Source: Arenicola marina (taxonomy: Eukaryota; Annelida; Polychaeta; Arenicolidae). Taken from it: a stretch of 64,000 nucleotides of DNA. The translations under genes were made by a program, and so were the position numbers. The notes under the pieces are model-generated. The model worked only from the letters and a program-made list of their open reading frames with translations. It searched no databases and had not been told where the DNA came from. The stretch spans positions 29,587,759 to 29,651,758 of the forward strand of contig OZ025249.1 in the NCBI GenBank assembly GCA_964019135.1. The letters are read 5' to 3'. Below are positions 19,851 to 34,100 of the stretch, piece after piece; the stretch's first letter is position 1; each line of letters starts with the position of its first letter.

Positions 19851-22183
19851 TACCCTACCCCAACGAGTAACCAGGCCTGAGCGTGTAACCAGGCCTGAGC
19901 GTGTAACCAGGCCTGAGCGTGTAACCAGGCCTGAGCGTGTAACCGGATCTCCGTGAGTAACCGCCCATGAGGGTGGAACCGGGCCCCAGTGTGTAACTGG
20001 GCCCCAGCGTGTAACTGGGCCCCAGCGTGTAACTGGGCCCCAGCGTGTAACTGGGCCCCAGCGTGTAACTGGGCCCCAGCGTGTAACTGGGCCCCAGCGT
20101 GTAACTGGGCCCCAGCGTGTAACTGGGCCCCAGCGTGTAACCATGCCCCAGCGTGTAACCATGCCCCAGCGTGTAACCATGCCCCAGTGTGTAACCATGC
20201 CCCAGTGTGTAACCATGCCCCAGTGTGTAACCATGCCCCAGTGTGTAACCATGCCCCAGTGTGTAACCATGCCCCAGTGTGTAACCATGCCTCAGTGTGT
20301 AACCATGCCTCAGTGTGTAACCATGCCCCAGTGTGTAACCATGCCCCAGTGTGTAACCATGCCCCAGTGTGTAACCATGCCCCAGTGTGTAACCATGCCC
20401 CAGTGTGTAACCATGCCCCAGTGTGTAACCATGCCCCAGTGTGTAACCATGCCCCAGTGTGTAACCATGCCCCAGTGTGTAACCATGCCCCAGTGTGTAA
20501 CCATGCCCCAGTGTGTAACCATGCCCCAGTGTGTAACCATGCCCCAGTGTGTAACCATGCCCCAGTGTGTAACCATGCCCCAGTGTGTAACCATGCCCCA
20601 GTGTGTAACCATGCCCCAGTGTGTAACCATGCCCCAGCTTGCAACCTGGCCCCAGCTTGCAACCTGGCCCCAGCTTGCAACCTGGCCCCAGCTTGCAACC
20701 TGGCCCCAGCTTGCAACCTGGCCCCAGCTTGCAACCTGGCCCCAGCTTGCAACCTGGCCCCAGCTTGCAACCTGGCCCCAGCTTGCAACCTGGCCCCAGC
20801 TTGCAACCTGGCCCCAGCTTGCAACCTGGCCCCAGCTTGCAACCTGGCCCCAGCGTGTAACTGGGCCCCAGCGTGTAACTGGGCCCCAGCGTGTAACTGG
20901 GCCCCAGCGTGTAACTGGGCCCCAGCGTGTAACTGGGCCCCAGCGTGTAACTGGGCCCCAGCGTGTAACTGGGCCCCAGCGTGTAACTGGGCCCCAGCGT
21001 GTAACTGGGCCCCAGCGTGTAACTGGGCCCCAGCGTGTAACTGGGCCCCAGCGTGTAACTGGGCCCCAGCGTGTAACTGGGCCCCAGCGTGTAACTGGGC
21101 CCCAGCGTGTAACTGGGCCCCAGCGTGTAACTGGGCCCCAGCGTGTAACTGGGCCCCAGCGTGTAACTGGGCCCCAGCGTGTAACTGGGCCCCAGCGTGT
21201 AACTGGGCCCCAGCGTGTAACCATGCCCCAGCTTGCAACCTGGCCCCAGCTTGCAACCTGGCCCCAGCTTGCAACCTGGCCCCAGCTTGCAACCTGGCCC
21301 CAGCTTGCAACCTGGCCCCAGCTTGCAACCTGGCCCCAGCTTGCAACCTGGCCCCAGCTTGCAACCTGGCCCCAGCTTGCAACCTGGCCCCAGCTTGCAA
21401 CCTGGCCCCAGCTTGCAACCTGGCCCCAGCTTGCAACCTGGCCCCAGCTTGCAACCTGGCCCCAGCTTGCAACCTGGCCCCAGCTTGCAACCTGGCCCCA
21501 GCTTGCAACCTGGCCCCAGCGTGTAACTGGGCCCCAGCGTGTAACTGGGCCCCAGCGTGTAACTGGGCCCCAGCGTGTAACTGGGCCCCAGCGTGTAACT
21601 GGGCCCCAGCGTGTAACTGGGCCCCAGCGTGTAACTGGGCCCCAGCGTGTAACTGGGCCCCAGCGTGTAACTGGGCCCCAGCGTGTAACTGGGCCCCAGC
21701 GTGTAACTGGGCCCCAGCGTGTAACTGGGCCCCAGCGTGTAACTGGGCCCCAGCGTGTAACTGGGCCCCAGCGTGTAACTGGGCCCCAGCGTGTAACTGG
21801 GCCCCAGCGTGTAACTGGGCCCCAGCGTGTAACTGGGCCCCAGCGTGTAACTGGGCCCCAGCGTGTAACTGGGCCCCAGCGTGTAACTGGGCCCCAGCGT
21901 GTAACCGGGCCCCAGCGTGTAACCGGGCCCCAGCGTGTAACCATGCCCCAACGTGTAACTGGGCCCCAGCGTGTAACTTGGCCCCAGCGTGTAACTGGGC
22001 CCCAGCGTGTAACCTGACCCCAGAGTGTAACTGGGCCCCAGCGTATAACTGGGCCCCAGCGTGTAACTGGGCCGGGCGTGTAACTGGGCCCCAGCGTATA
22101 ACTGGGCCCCAGCGTGTAACTGGGCCGGGCGTGTAACTGGGCCCCAGCGTGTAACTGGGCCGGGCGTGTAACTGGGCCCCAGC

Positions 22184-25100
22184 GTGTCACCTGGCGCTAT
22201 GTGTAACTGGGCCCCTGTGTGTAACTGGGCCCCAGTGTGTAACTGGGCCCCAGTGTGTAACTGGGCCCCAGTGTGTAACTGGGCCCCAGTGTGTAACTGG
22301 GCCCCAGTGTGTAACCGGGCCCCAGTGTGTAACCGGGCCCCAGTGTGTAACCGGGCCTCAGCGTGTCACCTGGCGCTATGTGTAACTGGGCCCCTGTGTG
22401 TAACTGGGCCCCTGTGTGTAACTGGGCCCCAGCGTGTAACTGGGCCCCTGTGTGTAACTGGGCCCCTGTGTGTAACCGGGCCCTAGTGTGTAACCGGACC
22501 CCAGTGTGTAACTGGGCCCCAGCGTGTAACCGGAACCCAGCGTGTAACCTGGCGCTATGTGTAACTGGGCCCCAGTGTGTAACCGCGCCCCAGCGTGTAA
22601 CCTGGCGCTATGTGTAACCGGGCCCCAACGTGTAACCATGCCCCAGCTTGCAACCTGGCCCCAGCGTGTAACTGGGCCCAAGCGTGTAACTGGGCCCCAG
22701 CGTGTAACCGGACCCCAGCGTGTAACTGGGCCCCAGCGTGTAACCTGACCCCAGAGTGTACCTGGGCCCCAGCGTATAACTGGTCCCCAGCGTGTAACTG
22801 GGCCGGGCGTGTAACTGGGCCCCAGCGTGTAACTGGGCCGGGCGTGTAACTGGGCCCCAGCGTGTAACTGGGCCTCAGCGTGTAACTGGGCCCCAGCGTG
22901 TCACCTGGCGCTATGTGGAACTGGGCCCCAGTGTGTAACCTGGCGCTATGTGTAACCTGGCGCTATGTGTAGCCGGGCTCCAGCGTGTAACCTGGCGCTT
23001 TGTGTAACCATGCCCCAACGTGTAACCATGCCCCAGCGTGTAACCTGGCGCTTTGTGTAACCGGGCCCCAACGTGTAACCATGCCCCAGCTTGCAACCTG
23101 GCCCCAGCGTGTAACTGGGCCCCAGCGTGTAACTGGGCCCCAGCGTGTAACTGGGCCCCAGCGTGTAACCGGGCCCCAGCGTGTAACCATGCCCCAACGT
23201 GTAACTGGGCCCCAGCTTGTAACTTGGCCCCAGCGTGTAACTGGGCCCCAGCGTGTAACCTGACCCCAGAGTGTAACTGGGCCCCAGTGTATAACTGGGC
23301 CCCAGCGTGTAACTGGGCCGGGCGTGTAACTGGGCCCCAGCGTATAACTGGGCCCCAGCGTGTAACTGGGCCGGGCGTGTAACTGGGCCCCAGCGTGTAA
23401 CTGGGCCGGGCGTGTAACTGGGCCCCAGCGTGTCACCTGGCGCTATGTGGAACTGGGCCCCAGTGTGTAACCTGGCGCTATGTGTAACCTGGCGCTATGT
23501 GTAGCCGGGCTGCAGCGTGTAACCTGGCGCTATGTGTAACCGGGTCCCAGCGTGTAACCTGGCGCTATGTGTAACCGGGCCCCAGCGTGTAACCTGGCGT
23601 TATGTGTAACCGGGCCCCAGCGTGTAACCTGGCGCTATGTGTAACCGGGCCCCAGCGTGTAACCATGCCCCAACGTGTAGCCATGCCCCAGCGTGTAACC
23701 TGGCGCTTTGTGTAACCGGGCCCCAGCGTGTAACCATGCCCCAACGTGTAACCATGCCCCAGCGTGTAACCTGGCGCTTTGTGTAACCGGGCCCCAACGT
23801 GTAACCATGCCCCAGCTTGCAACCTGGCCCCAGCGTGTAACTGGGCCCCAGCGTGTAACTGGGCCCCAGTGTGTAACTGGGCCCCAGTGTGTAACTGGGC
23901 CCCAGTGTGTAACTGGACCCCGGTGTGTAACTGGGCCCCAGTGTGTAACTGGGCCCCAGTGTGTAACTGGGCCCCAGTGTGTAACTGGGCCCCAGTGTGT
24001 AACTGGGCCCCAGTGTGTAACTGGGCCCCAGTGTGTAACTGGGCCCCATTGCGTAACCGGGCCCCAGTGTGTAACCGGGCCTCAGCGTGTCACCTGGCGC
24101 TATGTGTAACTGGGCCCCTGTGTGTAACTGGGCCCCTGTGTGTAACTGGGCCCCAGCGTGTAACTGGGCCGGGCGTGTAACTGGGCCCCAGCGTGTAACT
24201 GGGCCGGGCGTGTAACTGGGCCCCAGCGTGTCACCTGGCGCTATGTGTAACTGGGCCCCTGTGTGTAACTGGGCCCCAGTGTGTAACTGGGCCCCAGTGT
24301 GTAACTGGGCCCCAGTGTGTAACTGGGCCCCAGCGTGTAACTGGGCCCCAGTGTGTAACCGGGCCCCAGTGTGTAACCGGGCCCCAGTGTGTAACCGGGC
24401 CTCAGCGTGTCACCTGGCGCTATGTGTAACTGGGCCCCTGTGTGTAACTGGGCCCCTGTGTGTAACTGGGCCCCAGCGTGTAACTGGGCCCCTGTGTGTA
24501 ACTGGGCCCCTGTGTGTAACCGGGCCCTAGTGTGTAACCGGACCCCAGTGTGTAACTGGGCCCCAGCGTGTAACCGGAACCCAGCGTGTAACCTGGCGCT
24601 ATGTGTAGCTGGGCCCCAGTGTGTAACCGCGCCCCAGCGTGTAACCTGGCGCTATGTGTAACCGGGCCCCAACGTGTAACCATGCCCCAGCTTGCAACCT
24701 GGCCCCAGCGTGTAACTGGGCCCAAGCGTGTAACTGGGCCCCAGCGTGTAACCGGACCCCAGCGTGTAACTGGGCCCCAGCGTGTAACCTGACCCCAGAG
24801 TGTACCTGGGCCCCAGCGTATAACTGGTCCCCAGCGTGTAACTGGGCCGGGCGTGTAACTGGGCCCCAGCGTGTAACTGGACCGGGCGTGTAACTGGGCC
24901 CCAGCGTGTAACTGGGCCTCAGCGTGTAACTGGGCCCCAGCGTGTCACCTGGCGCTATGTGGAACTGGGCCCCAGTGTGTAACCTGGCGCTATGTGTAAC
25001 CTGGCGCTATGTGTAGCCGGGCTCCAGCGTGTAACCTGGCGCTTTGTGTAACCATGCCCCAACGTGTAACCATGCCCCAGCGTGTAACCTGGCGCTTTGT

Positions 25101-26650
25101 GTAACCGGGCCCCAACGTGTAACCATGCCCCAGCTTGCAACCTGGCCCCAGCGTGTAACTGGGCCCCAGCGTGTAACTGGGCCCCAGCGTGTAACTGGGC
25201 CCCAGCGTGTAACCGGGCCCCAGCGTGTAACCATGCCCCAACGTGTAACTGGGCCCCAGCTTGTAACTTGGCCCCAGCGTGTAACTGGGCCCCAGCGTGT
25301 AACCTGACCCCAGAGTGTAACTGGGCCCCAGCGTATAACTGGGCCCCAGCGTGTAACTGGGCCGGGCGTGTAACTGGGCCCCAGCGTATAACTGGGCCCC
25401 AGCGTGTAACTGGGCCGGGCGTGTAACTGGGCCCCAGCGTGTAACTGGGCCGGGCGTGTAACTGGGCCCCAGCGTGTCACCTGGCGCTATGTGGAACTGG
25501 GCCCCAGTGTGTAACCTGGCGCTATGTGTAACCTGGCGCTATGTGTAGCCGGGCTGCAGCGTGTAACCTGGCGCTATGTGTAACCGGGTCCCAGCGTGTA
25601 ACCTGGCGCTATGTGTAACCGGGCCCCAGCGTGTAACCTGGCGCTATGTGTAACCGGGCCCCAGCGTGTAACCTGGCGCTATGTGTAACCGGGCCCCAGC
25701 GTGTAACCATGCCCCAACGTGTAGCCATGCCCCAGCGTGTAACCTGGCGCTTTGTGTAACCGGGCCCCAGCGTGTAACCATGCCCCAACGTGTAACCATG
25801 CCCCAGCGTGTAACCTGGCGCTTTGTGTAACCGGGCCCCAACGTGTAACCATGCCCCAGCTTGCAACCTGGCCCCAGCGTGTAACTGGGCCCCAGCGTGT
25901 AACTGGGCCCCAGTGTGTAACTGGGCCCCGGTGTGTAACTGGGCCCCAGTGTGTAACTGGGCCCCGGTGTGTAACTGGGCCCCAGTGTGTAACTGGGCCC
26001 CAGTGTGTAACTGGGCCCCAGTGTGTAACTGGGCCCCAGTGTGTAACTGGGCCCCAGTGTGTAACTGGGCCCCAGTGTGTAACTGGGCCCCATTGCGTAA
26101 CCGGGCCCCAGTGTGTAACCGGGCCTCAGCGTGTCACCTGGCGCTATGTGTAACTGGGCCCCTGTGTGTAACTGGGCCCCTGTGTGTAACTGGGCCCCAG
26201 CGTGTAACTGGGCCCCTGTGTGTAACTGGGCCCCTGTGTGTAACCGGGCCCTAGTGTGTAACCGGACCCCAGTGTGTAACTGGGCCCCAGCGTGTAACCG
26301 GAACCCAGCGTGTAACCTGGCGCTATGTGTAACTGGGCCCCAGTGTGTAACCGCGCCCCAGCGTGTAACCTGGCGCTATGTGTAACCGGGCCCCAACGTG
26401 TAACCATGCCCCAGCTTGCAACCTGGCCCCAGCGTGTAACTGGGCCCCAGCGTGTAACTGGGCCCCAGCGTGTAACCGGACCCCAGCGTGTAACTGGGCC
26501 CCAGCGTGTAACCTGACCCCAGAGTGTAACTGGGCCCCAGCGTATAACTGGTCCCCAGCGTGTAACTGGGCCGGGCGTGTAACTGGGCCCCAGCGTGTAA
26601 CTGGGCCGGGCGTGTAACTGGGCCCCAGCGTGTAACTGGGCCTCAGCGTG
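22184..26650. repeat. Higher-order repeats of ~2.04 and ~1.72 kb
   Basis: The order of variants starting at 22184 recurs at 24228 (offset 2044) and again, shortened, at 26131 (offset about 1724 from 24407). Within each copy even rare single-base variants keep their order, so these are block duplications rather than independent unit mutation. Confidence 0.75.
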
Positions 26651-28184
26651 TAACTGGGCCCCAGCGTGTCACCTGGCGCTATGTGGAACTGGGCCCCAGT
26701 GTGTAACCTGGCGCTATGTGTAACCTGGCGCTATGTGTAGCCGGGCTCCAGCGTGTAACCTGGCGCTTTGTGTAACCATGCCCCAACGTGTAACCATGCC
26801 CCAGCGTGTAACCTGGCGCTTTGTGTAACCGGGCCCCAACGTGTAACCATGCCCCAGCTTGCAACCTGGCCCCAGCGTGTAACTGGGCCCCAGCGTGTAA
26901 CTGGGCCCCAGCGTGTAACTGGGCCCCAGCGTGTAACCGGGCCCCAGCGTGTAACCATGCCCCAACGTGTAACTGGGCCCCAGCTTGTAACTTGGCCCCA
27001 GCGTGTAACTGGGCCCCAGCGTGTAACCTGACCCCAGAGTGTAACTGGGCCCCAGCGTATAACTGGGCCCCAGCGTGTAACTGGGCCGGGCGTGTAACTG
27101 GGCCCCAGCGTATAACTGGGCCCCAGCGCGTAACTGGGCCGGGCGTGTAACTGGGCCCCCGCGTGTAACTGGGCCGGGCGTGTAACTGGGCCCCAGCGTG
27201 TCACCTGGCGCTATGTGGAACTGGGCCCCAGTGTGTAACCTGGCGCTATGTGTAACCTGGCGCTATGTGTAGCCGGGCTGCAGCGTGTAACCTGGCGCTA
27301 TGTGTAACCGGGTCCCAGCGTGTAACCTGGCGCTATGTGTAACCGGGCCCCAGCGTGTAACCTGGCGCTTTGTGTAACCGGGCCCCAGCGTGTAACCTGG
27401 CGCTATGTGTAACCGGGCCCCAGCGTGTAACCATGCCCCAACGTGTAGCCATGCCCCAGCGTGTAACCTGGCGCTTTGTGTAACCGGGCCCCAGCGTGTA
27501 ACCATGCCCCAACGTGTAACCATGCCCCAGCGTGTAACCTGGCGCTTTGTGTAACCGGGCCCCAACGTGTAACCATGCCCCAGCTTGCAACCTGGCCCCA
27601 GCGTGTAACTGGGCCCCAGCGTGTAACTGGGCCCCAGCGTGTAACCGGGCCCCAGCGTGTAACCATGCCCCAACGTGTAACTGGGCCCCAGCTTGTAACC
27701 TGGCCCCAGCGTGTAACTGGGCCCCAGCGTGTAACCTGACCCCAGAGTGTAACTGGGCCCCAGCGTATAACTGGGCCCCAGCGTGTAACTGGGCCCCAGC
27801 GTGTAACTGGGCCGGGCGTGTAACTGGGCCCCAGCGTGTAACTGGGCCCCAGCGTGTAACTGGGCTCCAGCGTGTCACCTGGCGCTATGTGGAACTGGGC
27901 CCCAGTGTGTAACTGGGCCCCAGCGTGTAACTGGGCCGGGCGTGTAACTGGGCCCCAGCGTGTAACTGGGCCCCAGCGTGTCACCTGGCGCTATGTGGAA
28001 CTAGGCCCCAGTGTGTAACCATGCCCCAGCGTGTAACCGAATCCCAGCGTGTAAACTGGCACTCTGTGTAACTAGGCCCTAGTGTGTAACCTGGCGCTAT
28101 GTGTAACCGGGCCCCAGCGTGTAACCTGGCACCATGTGTAACCGGGCCCTAGTGTGTAACCGGGCCCCAGCGTGTAACCTGGCA

Positions 28185-31100
28185 CTATATGTAACCGGGC
28201 CCTAGTGTGTAACCATGCCCCAGCGTGTAACCTGGCACTATGTATAACCGGGCCCTAGTGTGTAACCGGACCCCAGCGTGTAACCGGGCCCCAGCGTGTA
28301 TCCGGACCCCAACGTGTAACCTGGCGCTATGTGTAACTGGACCCCAGTGTTTAACCGGACCCCAGTGTATAACATGGCACCATGTGTAACCGGGCCCCAG
28401 CGTGTAACCGGACCCCAGCGTGTAACCGGACCCCAGCGTGTAACCGGACCCCAACGTGTAACCAGACCCCAACGTGTAACCGGACCCCAGCGTGTAACCG
28501 GACCCCATCGTGTAACCGGACCCCAACGTGTAACCGGACCCCAACGTGTAACCGGACCCCAGCGTGTAACCGGACCCCAGCGTGTAACCGGACCCCATCG
28601 TGTAACCGGACCCCAGCGTGTAACCGGACCCCAGCGTGTAACCGGGCCCCAGCGTGTAACCGGACCCCAGCGTGTAACCGGACCCCAGCGTGTAACCGGA
28701 CCCCAACGTGTAACCGGACCCCAGCGTGTAACCGGACCCCAGCGTGTAACCGGACCCCATCGTGTAACCGGACCCCAACGTGTAACCTGGCGCTTTGTGT
28801 AACCGGGCCCCAGCGTGTAACCATGCCCCAGCGTGTAACCGGGCCCCAGCGTGTAACCGGGCCCCAGCGTGTCACCTGGCGCTATGTGTGACCGGGCCCC
28901 AGCGTGTCACCTGGCGCTATGTGTAACCGGGCTCCAGCGTGTCACCTGACGCTATGTGTAACCGGGCCCCAGCGTGTCACCTGACGCTATGTGTAACCGG
29001 GCCCCAGCGTGTAACCATTCCCCAACGTGTAACCATGCCCCAGCGTGTAACCGGGCCCTAGTGTGTAACCGGGCCCCAGCGTGTAATCTGGCACTATGTG
29101 TAACCGGGCCCCAGCGTGTAACCTGGCGCTATGTGTAACCGGGCCCCAGCGTGTCACCTGGCGCTATGTGTAACCGGGCCCCAGCGTGTCACCTGGCGCT
29201 ATGTGTAACCGGGCCCCAACGTGTCACCTGACGCTATGTGTAACCGGGCCCCAGCGTGTAACCATGCCCCAACGTGTAACCATGCCCCAGTGTGTAACCG
29301 GGCCCTAGTGTGTAACCGGGCCCCAGCGTGTAATCTGGCACTATGTGTAACCATGCCCCAGCGTGTAACCTGGCACTATGTATAACCGGGCCCTAGTGTG
29401 TAACCGGGCCCCAGCGTGTAACCGGGCCCCAGCGTGTAACCGGACCCCAACGTGTAACCTGGCGCTATGTGTAACTGGGCCCCAGTGTTTAACCGGACCC
29501 GAGTGTATAACATGGCGCTATGTGTAACCGGGCCCCAGCGTGTAACCGGACCCCAGCGTGTAACCGGATCCCAGCGTGTAACCGGACCCCAGCGTGTAAC
29601 CGGACCCCAGCGTTTAACCTGGCGCTATGTGTAACTGGGCCCCAGTGTTTAACCGAACCCCAGCGTATAACCGGGCCCTGGCGTATAACCGGAACTCAGC
29701 GTGTAACCGGACCCCAGCGTGTAACCGGACCCCAACGTGTAACCTGGCGCTATGTGTAACTGGGCCCCAGTGTTTAACCGGACCCCAGCGTGTAACCGGA
29801 CCCCAGCGTGTAACCGGACCCCAGCGTGTAACCGGACCCCAACGTGTAACCAGACCCCAACGTGTAACCGGACCCCAGCGTGTAACCGGACCCCATCGTG
29901 TAACCGGACCCCAACGTGTAACCGGACCCCAACGTGTAACCGGACCCCAGCGTGTAACCGGACCCCAGCGTGTAACCGGACCCCATCGTGTAACCGGACC
30001 CCAGCGTGTAACCGGACCCCAGCGTGTAACCGGGCCCCAGCGTGTAACCGGACCCCAGCGTGTAACCGGACCCCAGCGTGTAACCGGACCCCAACGTGTA
30101 ACCGGACCCCAGCGTGTAACCGGACCCCAGCGTGTAACCGGACCCCATCGTGTAACCGGACCCCAACGTGTAACCTGGCGCTTTGTGTAACCGGGCCCCA
30201 GCGTGTAACCATGCCCCAGCGTGTAACCGGGCCCCAGCGTGTAACCGGGCCCCAGCGTGTCACCTGGCGCTATGTGTGACCGGGCCCCAGCGTGTCACCT
30301 GGCGCTATGTGTAACCGGGCTCCAGCGTGTCACCTGACGCTATGTGTAACCGGGCCCCAGCGTGTCACCTGACGCTATGTGTAACCGGGCCCCAGCGTGT
30401 AACCATTCCCCAACGTGTAACCATGCCCCAGCGTGTAACCGGGCCCTAGTGTGTAACCGGGCCCCAGCGTGTAATCTGGCACTATGTGTAACCGGGCCCC
30501 AGCGTGTAACCTGGCGCTATGTGTAACCGGGCCCCAGCGTGTCACCTGGCGCTATGTGTAACCGGGCCCCAGCGTGTCACCTGGCGCTATGTGTAACCGG
30601 GCCCCAACGTGTCACCTGACGCTATGTGTAACCGGGCCCCAGCGTGTAACCATGCCCCAACGTGTAACCATGCCCCAGTGTGTAACCGGGCCCTAGTGTG
30701 TAACCGGGCCCCAGCGTGTAATCTGGCACTATGTGTAACCATGCCCCAGCGTGTAACCTGGCACTATGTATAACCGGGCCCTAGTGTGTAACCGGGCCCC
30801 AGCGTGTAACCGGGCCCCAGCGTGTAACCGGACCCCAACGTGTAACCTGGCGCTATGTGTAACTGGGCCCCAGTGTTTAACCGGACCCGAGTGTATAACA
30901 TGGCGCTATGTGTAACCGGGCCCCAGCGTGTAACCGGACCCCAGCGTGTAACCGGATCCCAGCGTGTAACCGGACCCCAGCGTGTAACCGGACCCCAGCG
31001 TTTAACCTGGCGCTATGTGTAACTGGGCCCCAGTGTTTAACCGAACCCCAGCGTATAACCGGGCCCTGGCGTATAACCGGAACTCAGCGTGTAACCGGAC

Positions 31101-34100
31101 CCCAGCGTGTAACCGGACCCCAACGTGTAACCTGGCGCTATGTGTAACTGGGCCCCAGTGTTTAACCGGACCCCAACGTGTAACCTGGCGCTATGCGTAA
31201 CCGGACCCCAGCGTGTAATCTGGCGCTATGCGTAACCGGACCCCAGCGTATAACCGGGCCCCAGCGTGTAACCTGGCGCTATGCGTAACCGGACCCCAGC
31301 GTATAACCGGGCCCCAGTGTGTAACCATGCCCCAGCGTGTAACCGGACCCCAGCGTGTAACTTTGTATCTGTGTTTAACCGGGCCCCAATGTGTAACCAT
31401 GCCCCAGCGTGTAACCGGGCCCCAGCGTGTAACCATGCCCCAGCGTGTAACCGGGCCCCAGCGTGTAACCGGGCCCCAGCGTGTCACCTGGCGCTATGTG
31501 TAACCGGGCCCCAGCGTGTCACCTGGCGCTATGTGTAACCGGGCCCCAGCGTGTCACCTGACGCTATGTGTAACCGGGCCCCAGCGTGTCACCTGACGCT
31601 ATGTGTAACCGGGCCCCAGCGTGTAACCATGCCCCAACGTGTAACCATGCCCCAGCGTGTAACCGGGCCCTAGTGTGTAACCGGGCCCCAGCGTGTAATC
31701 TCGCACTATGTGTAACCGGGCCCCAGCGTGTAACCTGGCGCTATGTGTAACCGGGCCCCAGCGTGTCACCTGGCGCTATGTGTAACCGGGCCCCAGCGTG
31801 TCACCTGGCGCTATGTGTAACCGGGCCCCAACGTGTCACCTGACGCTATGTGTAACCGGGCCCCAGCGTGTAACCATGCCCCAACGTGTAACCATGCCCC
31901 AGTGTGTAACCGGGCCCTAGTGTGTAACCGGGCCCCAGCGTGTAATCTGGCACTATGTGTAACCATGCCCCAGCGTGTAACCTGGCACTATGTATAACCG
32001 GGCCCTAGTGTGTAACCGGGCCCCAGCGTGTAACCGGGCCCCAGCGTGTAACCGGACCCCAACGTGTAACCTGGCGCTATGTGTAACTGGGCCCCAGTGT
32101 TTAACCGGACCCGAGTGTATAACATGGCGCTATGTGTAACCGGGCCCCAGCGTGTAACCGGACCCCAGCGTGTAACCGGACCCCAGCGTGTAACCGGACC
32201 CCAGCGTTTAACCTGGCGCTATGTGTAACTGGGCCCCAGTGTTTAACCGAACCCCAGCGTATAACCGGGCCCTGGCGTATAACCGGAACCCAGCGTGTAA
32301 CCGGACCCCAGCGTGTAACCGGACCCCAACGTGTAACCTGGCGCTATGTGTAACTGGGCCCCAGTGTTTAACCGGACCCCAACGTGTAACCTGGCGCTAT
32401 GCGTAACCGGACCCCAGCGTGTAACCTGGCGCTATGCGTAACCGGACCCCAGCGTATAACCGGGCCCCAGCGTGTAACCTGGCGCTATGCGTAACCGGAC
32501 CCCAGCGTATAACCGGGCCCCAGTGTGTAACCATGCCCCAGCGTGTAACCGGACCCCAGCGTGTAACTTTGTATCTGTGTTTAACCGGGCCCCAATGTGT
32601 AACTGGGCCCCAGTGTGTAACTGGGCCCCAGTGTGTAACTGGGCCCCAGTGTGTAACTGGGCCCCAGTGTGTAACTGGGCCCCAGTGTGTAACTGGGCCC
32701 CAGTGTGTAACTGGGCCCCAGTGTGTAACTGGGCCCCAGTGTGTAACTGGGCCCCAGTGTGTAACTGGGCCCCAGTGTGTAACCGGGCCCCAGTGTGTAA
32801 CCGGGCCCCAGTGTGTAACCGGGCCTCAGCGTGTCACCTGGCGCTATGTGTAACTGGGCCCCTGTGTGTAACTGGGCCCCTGTGTGTAACTGGGCCCCAG
32901 CGTGTAACTGGGCCCCTGTGTGTAACTGGGCCCCTGTGTGTAACCGGGCCCTAGTGTGTAACCGGACCCCAGTGTGTAACTGGGCCCCAGCGTGTAACCG
33001 GAACCCAGCGTGTAACCTGGCGCTATGTGTAACTGGGCCCCAGTGTGTAACCGCGCCCCAGCGTGTAACCTGGCGCTATGTGTAACCGGGCCCCAACGTG
33101 TAACCATGCCCCAGCTTGCAACCTGGCCCCAGCGTGTAACTGGGCCCCAGCGTGTAACTGGGCCCCAGCGTGTAACCGGACCCCAGCGTGTAACTGGGCC
33201 CCAGCGTGTAACCTGACCCCAGAGTGTAACTGGGCCCCAGCGTATAACTGGTCCCCAGCGTGTAACTGGGCCGGGCGTGTAACTGGGCCCCAGCGTGTAA
33301 CTGGGCCGGGCGTGTAACTGGGCCCCAGCGTGTAACTGGGCCTCAGCGTGTAACTGGGCCCCAGCGTGTCACCTGGCGCTATGTGGAACTGGGCCCCAGT
33401 GTGTAACCTGGCGCTATGTGTAACCTGGCGCTATGTGTAGCCGGGCTCCAGCGTGTAACCTGGCGCTTTGTGTAACCATGCCCCAACGTGTAACCATGCC
33501 CCAGCGTGTAACCTGGCGCTTTGTGTAACCGGGCCCCAACGTGTAACCATGCCCCAGCTTGCAACCTGGCCCCAGCGTGTAACTGGGCCCCAGCGTGTAA
33601 CTGGGCCCCAGCGTGTAACTGGGCCCCAGCGTGTAACCGGGCCCCAGCGTGTAACCATGCCCCAACGTGTAACTGGGCCCCAGCTTGTAACTTGGCCCCA
33701 GCGTGTAACTGGGCCCCAGCGTGTAACCTGACCCCAGAGTGTAACTGGGCCCCAGCGTATAACTGGGCCCCAGCGTGTAACTGGGCCGGGCGTGTAACTG
33801 GGCCCCAGCGTATAACTGGGCCCCAGCGTGTAACTGGGCCGGGCGTGTAACTGGGCCCCAGCGTGTAACTGGGCCGGGCGTGTAACTGGGCCCCAGCGTG
33901 TCACCTGGCGCTATGTGGAACTGGGCCCCAGTGTGTAACCTGGCGCTATGTTTAACCTGGCGCTATGTGTAGCCGGGCTGCAGCGTGTAACCTGGCGCTA
34001 TGTGTAACCGGGTCCCAGCGTGTAACCTGGCGCTATGTGTAACCGGGCCCCAGCGTGTAACCTGGCGCTATGTGTAACCGGGCCCCAGCGTGTAACCTGG

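Noticed and set aside
19989..22190. Open frames of 600-715 codons (CNWAPA, YTLGPG, RWGPVT repeats) on both strands
   Set aside because: They follow from an 18-bp unit lacking stops in most frames. They overlap one another on both strands, and no frame has splice sites, a codon bias or a non-repetitive domain.
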